A stretch of DNA of 54,235 nt from Bacteroidota bacterium (lineage in GTDB: Bacteria > Bacteroidota > Bacteroidia > Chitinophagales > Chitinophagaceae). The position numbers and the translations under genes were made by a program. The notes below the pieces were generated by a model. It saw nothing but the letters and a program-made list of their open reading frames with translations, had not been told where the DNA came from and ran no database searches. Each line of letters begins with the position of its first letter. Positions within the stretch are counted from its first letter, which is position 1. Below are positions 50,288 to 54,235 of the stretch, one piece after another. Where the stretch lies: NCBI GenBank assembly GCA_018268075.1, contig JAFDXH010000208.1:1-54235 (forward strand), in the 5' to 3' direction.

Positions 50288-53092
50288 ATGAAAAAAATAT
50301 TGGGAGCCGCCATACTAATATTATTTGCACAAATAATTTTTGCTCAAGGCACCATTACCGGCAAGTTGATAGACAGCAGCAGCCATAAGCCTCTGTATCT
50401 TTCTACTATTGCGGTGTATAAATCTACCGATACCAGCATTATCACTTATAGGCTATCTGACGGCAGTGGCGAGTTTAAGCTACATGGCCTGCCCATCAAT
50501 ACTCCATTGCGGGCTGTAATTACTTACTCAGGGTACGAGGTAGTGCGCAAAGAATTTGTGCTTACTAAAGATAGCAGCAATATTAATTTTGACACCATAC
50601 AGATGATTACCAACTCTACCTCGCTAGATGAGGTGCTGGTAGTGGCCGAGCGCCCGCCCATGACGATAAGAAAAGACACGATTGAATTTAATGCAGCCTC
50701 CTTTAAAACGCTGCCTAATGCACTGGTAGAAGACCTGCTAAAAAAACTGCCCGGTGTACAGGTAGATAAAAATGGCAACATTACTGTAAATGGTAAAGCG
50801 GTAAATAGGATACTAGTAGATGGTAAAACATTTTTTGGCGACGACCCCAAAATGGCTACGCGCAACCTGCCATCGAACGTAATAGATAAAATACAAGTGA
50901 CCGACGATAAAGAAGAGATGCTGAGAAATGGAGACGACAACACTAATAATATAGGCAAAGTAATCAACCTTACTTTTAAAAAAGGAGTGAAGAAAGGCGT
51001 ATTTGGTAAGGCCTATGCCGGTGGGGGATCCAATGGCCGGTATGAAGGAGGCGCAATAGCCAATACCTTTAGAGATACGCTACAGGTAAGCCTGCTGGGA
51101 TATACCAACAACCTGAATAAGCCGGGCTTTGGCTTTTCAGAATTAATGCAAACCGGTGGTATGCAGCGCAGTGGCGATGTAGGGGGCAGCCGAAGTATAA
51201 GCATCTGGAACAACTCTAGCGGTGGCAGCGGCATTAAAATAAACGACATTAATTTTGGTGGCATTACAGAGTATGGCGGCATTAGCACTAGCTCGGGCTT
51301 AGGAATAAATATAAACCATTCGCCCAGTGCCAAACAATCCATATTTGGCCAATACTTTTATGGCAATGTAAAAGTAAATGCAGACCAGGAAGGCTACACA
51401 GAATATAACAACGCAGATACCTTACTGCGCAGAACCCTTACCCAGAAAAATAAAGTGCTTATAAATGCACACAATTTTGGTGTGGGCGCCAAGCTAAAGC
51501 CAGATTCTGTAACAAACATTTTGATAGGAGTAAATTATATGACCGGCAAAACCGTGAATGGAAACGAAACATTTGCTAACAGTGTGCATTCCTTTTACGG
51601 GCCAGTAAGCAATGGCGCAGTAGATATCAATAAAGATAATATAAGTAAAAACTACAGTCACAATATTAGTTTCAACAGGCTTTCGAAAACTAAAAAAGGA
51701 AGAAGATTTACTATTAATCACAACCTTAGCTGGAAATCGCGCAGCAATCAAACCCTTACTAATTCACTAATATATTATCAATACCCCACAGCAATAGATA
51801 GTGCTTTTAATCAATTGCGCAATGAAGATATACCCACACTCAACGCCGGCATTTCGGGCAATTACAGCGAGCCATTAGCCAAAAATTTATCGGTGCGGGT
51901 AGATGCTAAATATAATTACGAACATTTGAAAAATGCCATAGCCACCTTCGATATAAACAATGGAAGCCACTCTAAAAACAATACTTTGAGCAATGTATTT
52001 AACAGGAGCAGCAATACCCTATCTACCTCGGCCGGCCTGGAATACCGGTACAAAAAATTAACCGTAACACCGCGGCTGCGCTATCAATGGCAGCATTTTG
52101 AAAATGACCTTGCATCACTAAACAGCCCCATCTCACAAAAACTCAATACCTTTTTGCCAGAGCTAAGCATAGTGTATGACAAGTTGGAATTTAATTATGA
52201 AAAAAGGATAATATTGCCCGATTACCAATATCTGATTCCCGTATTTGATAACACCAATCCATACACGATAAATAATGGCAACCCTAACCTGCTACCCGCT
52301 GTAGCACAAAGTGTACAATTAAACATTAATGGCTATAATGCTAAAAGCAGTTTGAACCTGTGGGGCTGGGCCAGCGCCGGCATAATTGATAATGATGTGA
52401 TACAAAACATTACACTGCTGCCCAATGGCACCCAAATCATTCAGCCAATTAATGCACAGCGTGGCAAAAATATTTCGGGCAATGCCGGAGTGAATAAACA
52501 AAATAAGTTTTCCCACAATTTTACGCTATCAAGCAATATTGGGTTCTATTATCAATATAAAAACAACTATTACAGTTATAATGATGAGCTAAGCCAGCAA
52601 TTTAATAACTACCTAAGCCTTTGGAGTGGTATAGGGCTTAACTGGCACGATGTATTTGAGTGGAACAACGATTTCAATTTCTCTTATCAGAATTTAAAAA
52701 ATTCCAATACAGCTATTTTTAAATCATACCATTCTATTTCGTACGAAATAAAGTCGGAGCAGATATTGCGGTGGCCTAAGCATGTAATATTTGAGAACAA
52801 CATTGCTTATGTAAAAAATAATTCTTTTGTAGTAGGGCCGCAAAGAGATTATGTACTATGGAATGCTGCTGTTAATTTTACCATGTTCAAAAACGAAGCC
52901 GGAGTATTACGGTTAGGCGTGTACGATATTTTGAAAAAGATCAATGACATATCTGTAACCATGGATCAGAATCGGCTTATGTACAACAAAACAAATGTAT
53001 TAGGCAATTACTACATGGCCACATTTACCTACAACCTTAGGCCCTCCGGCACTAAAAAGAAAGTGGGCGGCCAATCATTGTTTTTGTTTTAG
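50288..53092 (+). CDS. TonB-dependent-type outer-membrane beta-barrel protein with carboxypeptidase-like N-terminal domain
   Basis: This ~934-residue outer-membrane protein has a signal peptide (MKKILGAAILILFAQIIFAQ) and a carboxypeptidase-regulatory-like domain (GTITGKLIDSSSHKPLYLST). A plug-like domain (VLVVAERPPMTIRKDTIEFN, VEDLLKKLPGVQVDKNGNIT, VNRILVDGKTFFGDDPKMAT) precedes a large barrel of the OMP_b-brl_3 type. It differs from SusC in lacking the usual plug motifs around STYGS and has no SusD partner. Function is unknown; candidates are uptake of a peptide or metal complex. ATGs at 50243 and 50267 are alternatives; 50288 is preferred because of the signal peptide and promoter position. 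Confidence 0.85.
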   Translation: MKKILGAAILILFAQIIFAQGTITGKLIDSSSHKPLYLSTIAVYKSTDTSIITYRLSDGSGEFKLHGLPINTPLRAVITYSGYEVVRKEFVLTKDSSNINFDTIQMITNSTSLDEVLVVAERPPMTIRKDTIEFNAASFKTLPNALVEDLLKKLPGVQVDKNGNITVNGKAVNRILVDGKTFFGDDPKMATRNLPSNVIDKIQVTDDKEEMLRNGDDNTNNIGKVINLTFKKGVKKGVFGKAYAGGGSNGRYEGGAIANTFRDTLQVSLLGYTNNLNKPGFGFSELMQTGGMQRSGDVGGSRSISIWNNSSGGSGIKINDINFGGITEYGGISTSSGLGININHSPSAKQSIFGQYFYGNVKVNADQEGYTEYNNADTLLRRTLTQKNKVLINAHNFGVGAKLKPDSVTNILIGVNYMTGKTVNGNETFANSVHSFYGPVSNGAVDINKDNISKNYSHNISFNRLSKTKKGRRFTINHNLSWKSRSNQTLTNSLIYYQYPTAIDSAFNQLRNEDIPTLNAGISGNYSEPLAKNLSVRVDAKYNYEHLKNAIATFDINNGSHSKNNTLSNVFNRSSNTLSTSAGLEYRYKKLTVTPRLRYQWQHFENDLASLNSPISQKLNTFLPELSIVYDKLEFNYEKRIILPDYQYLIPVFDNTNPYTINNGNPNLLPAVAQSVQLNINGYNAKSSLNLWGWASAGIIDNDVIQNITLLPNGTQIIQPINAQRGKNISGNAGVNKQNKFSHNFTLSSNIGFYYQYKNNYYSYNDELSQQFNNYLSLWSGIGLNWHDVFEWNNDFNFSYQNLKNSNTAIFKSYHSISYEIKSEQILRWPKHVIFENNIAYVKNNSFVVGPQRDYVLWNAAVNFTMFKNEAGVLRLGVYDILKKINDISVTMDQNRLMYNKTNVLGNYYMATFTYNLRPSGTKKKVGGQSLFLF

Positions 53093-53609
53093 GGAAAAAA
53101 GCATGGGTAATACCTGTCAGGTTTTTATAGTTGGATTTAAATCGGTGTGGTTTCAGATAAAATTTTCAATCGGTATAGTACCATTTATTATTTTGACATT
53201 GCCACTTCGCATTTTTGAGGAAATAAAGGTGGTAACCTTGTAGTTACTCACACGCTTTACCCTGAGGCCCCGCCTTACTATTACTACGGATGAAATTATA
53301 TAACCTCAAACTATTAGATTGATAGTATTGCAAGGCTCTATAAATTAACAGTCCACAGCATTTCATTTATTCAAAATGATCGTTTAGCAAAAAAAACTGA
53401 AAGCCAATTTTAATGCTACCTACTAAAACATCAAAGGCTCGGGAGATACGATTCAAATTTCGGATGGGCACTTTGAATTGAATGATTGGCATAAATAGTT
53501 AACCCTCAAAATCTCAGAAAGCATTTATTGTATAGGGTTTATACACAAAAGTGCATATTACTTATTGCAAGCTATTTGTAAAATAGCTAAAAAACTTGCA
53601 AATTTATAT
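53093..53609. other. Intergenic region, includes left flank of an insertion sequence
   Basis: No gene is supportable in these ~520 bases; all frames are broken by frequent stops. A short hairpin AGCTATTT/AAATAGCT lies at about 53571-53589, some 20 nt before the transposase start. The left end of the insertion sequence must lie in this stretch, probably in the last ~100-150 bases. Its inverted repeat cannot be fixed without the right end. Confidence 0.5.
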
Positions 53610-54235
53610 ATGCTAAAACCCACCATTAGATCACCGCAGTTGGGGATGTTTGGTTCTCTTGCTGATCAGTTAGATCAAAAACATCCTCTTTTCCTATTAT
53701 CAAATAACATAAATTGGGCAGTTTTTGAAGATGCGTTCAAAGTGCACTACAGCACCAATATGGGTGCTCCTTCCAAGCCCATTCGTTTGATGGTCTCTCT
53801 TCTGATTTTAAAATATTTACGCAATCTTAGTGATGAAAATGTTGTAGAACAATGGTCAGAAAATTGTTATTACCAATACCTGAGTGGGATGCAAATTTTT
53901 ACTCCCTCAATACCCTGTGTTCCTACGGAACTGGTTGCTTTTCGTCAGAGAATTGGAGAGCCCGGTGCCGAACTTATTTTAAAAGAAAGTATCAGGATTA
54001 ATAGAAAAAGAGACGATGATAATTTTGGCAATGCAGTAAGTCTGGACAGTACCGTACAGGAGAAAAACATTACCTATCCTACAGATGATAAAAGCTATAA
54101 AAAGATAATAAAAAAGTGTTGGAAAATAGCGGATGAAGAGGGGATTGATTTACGGCAATCTTATACCAGGACAGTGAAATTTTTAAGTTTTAAGCAGCGG
54201 TTTAAAAAGCATAAAAATGGCGCAAAGGAAGCCAG
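53610..54235 (+). mobile_element. IS1182-like transposase gene, 5' part (truncated by window end)
   Basis: The frame runs from ATG at 53610 to the last base with no stop, giving ~208 residues. It starts MLKPTIRSPQLGMFGSLADQ and contains the N-terminal helical domain of IS1182/IS5-group transposases (DUF772 type): APSKPIRLMVSLLILKYLRN, LSDENVVEQWSENCYYQYLS and CVPTELVAFRQRIGEPGAEL. The first catalytic aspartate region, AVSLDSTVQEKNITYPTD, matches the D-S/T-T-x-x-x-N-I-x-Y-P-T-D pattern of these DDE enzymes. The rest of the catalytic triad lies beyond the edge. The visible part is intact, so the element may be active. Confidence 0.88.

Noticed and set aside
53500-53609. A defined left inverted repeat for the IS1182-like element
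   Set aside because: The right end is outside the window, so no terminal repeat can be matched.
1-54235. CRISPR arrays, prophage, conjugative or toxin-antitoxin modules
   Set aside because: Looked for regular repeat-spacer arrays, integrases, phage structural genes and paired small toxin/antitoxin genes; none is visible. The only mobile gene is the transposase at the right edge.

Overview
The window reads as chromosome from a member of the Bacteroidota, most likely Chitinophagaceae or a near relative. The support is a FecI-type sigma/FecR/SusC/SusD cassette with an STN-domain SusC, DUF4369- and TlpA-type thioredoxin lipid-envelope proteins, repeated matches to the Bacteroidota -7 promoter element TANNTTTG, AT-rich coding sequence, and tRNA genes without an encoded CCA. 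No phage, plasmid or conjugative module is visible. The only mobile element is a transposase gene cut by the right edge.

Layout. Bases 1-3.35 kb: the end of a family 2 glycosyltransferase, a PhyH-type dioxygenase, a lone OppC/DppC-type permease and an Lrp/AsnC regulator. 3.36-5.1 kb: the most unusual stretch. A 172-nt tRNA-shaped RNA gene has its own promoter and terminator, a GUC anticodon and a ~100-nt structured variable arm. A short gene-poor stretch follows, then a HAD phosphatase gene flanked by imperfect direct repeats. 5.1-18 kb: housekeeping and envelope genes (RlmD, thioredoxin-fold protein, SurA-like PPIase, small beta-barrel, MetF, NicO-like membrane protein, zinc metallopeptidase, GH3-family adenylating enzyme, LysE exporter, MtgA). 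18.3-28.2 kb: a minus-strand nutrient-uptake operon in the order sigma, FecR, SusC, SusD, TlpA-like protein, with a decayed second copy of the TlpA-like gene just upstream of the sigma gene. 28.3-33.8 kb: PepSY-like protein, Nfu-type Fe-S carrier, basic repeat-like periplasmic protein, UvrD/PcrA helicase, endonuclease/phosphatase, tRNA-Arg(CCG).

33.8-39.1 kb: Crp-family regulator, small membrane protein, SSS sodium/solute symporter and two different GH53 endo-beta-1,4-galactanases, a compact galactan-use cluster without its own SusC/D. 39.2-41.5 kb: a BtuB-like TonB receptor preceded by a cobalamin riboswitch and a TANNTTTG promoter. 41.6-47.2 kb: amino-acid permease overlapping a trans-sulfuration enzyme, then a TolC/HlyD pair with no inner-membrane pump. 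47.2-49.4 kb: an amino-sugar recycling pair, a MurU-like nucleotidyltransferase and an AmgK-like kinase fused to a RapZ C-terminal domain. 49.4-50.2 kb: an intergenic block packed with palindromes and repeats, one of which recurs inverted at 14.3 kb. 50.2-54.2 kb: a large TonB-dependent-type barrel protein and the start of an IS1182-like transposase gene.

The strongest candidate for something undescribed is the tRNA-like RNA at 3485-3656. All four cloverleaf stems form, the T-loop is canonical, and most positions known to direct aspartylation by AspRS are present, yet the variable region is far longer than in any ordinary tRNA. All calls come from reading the sequence; no database search was run.
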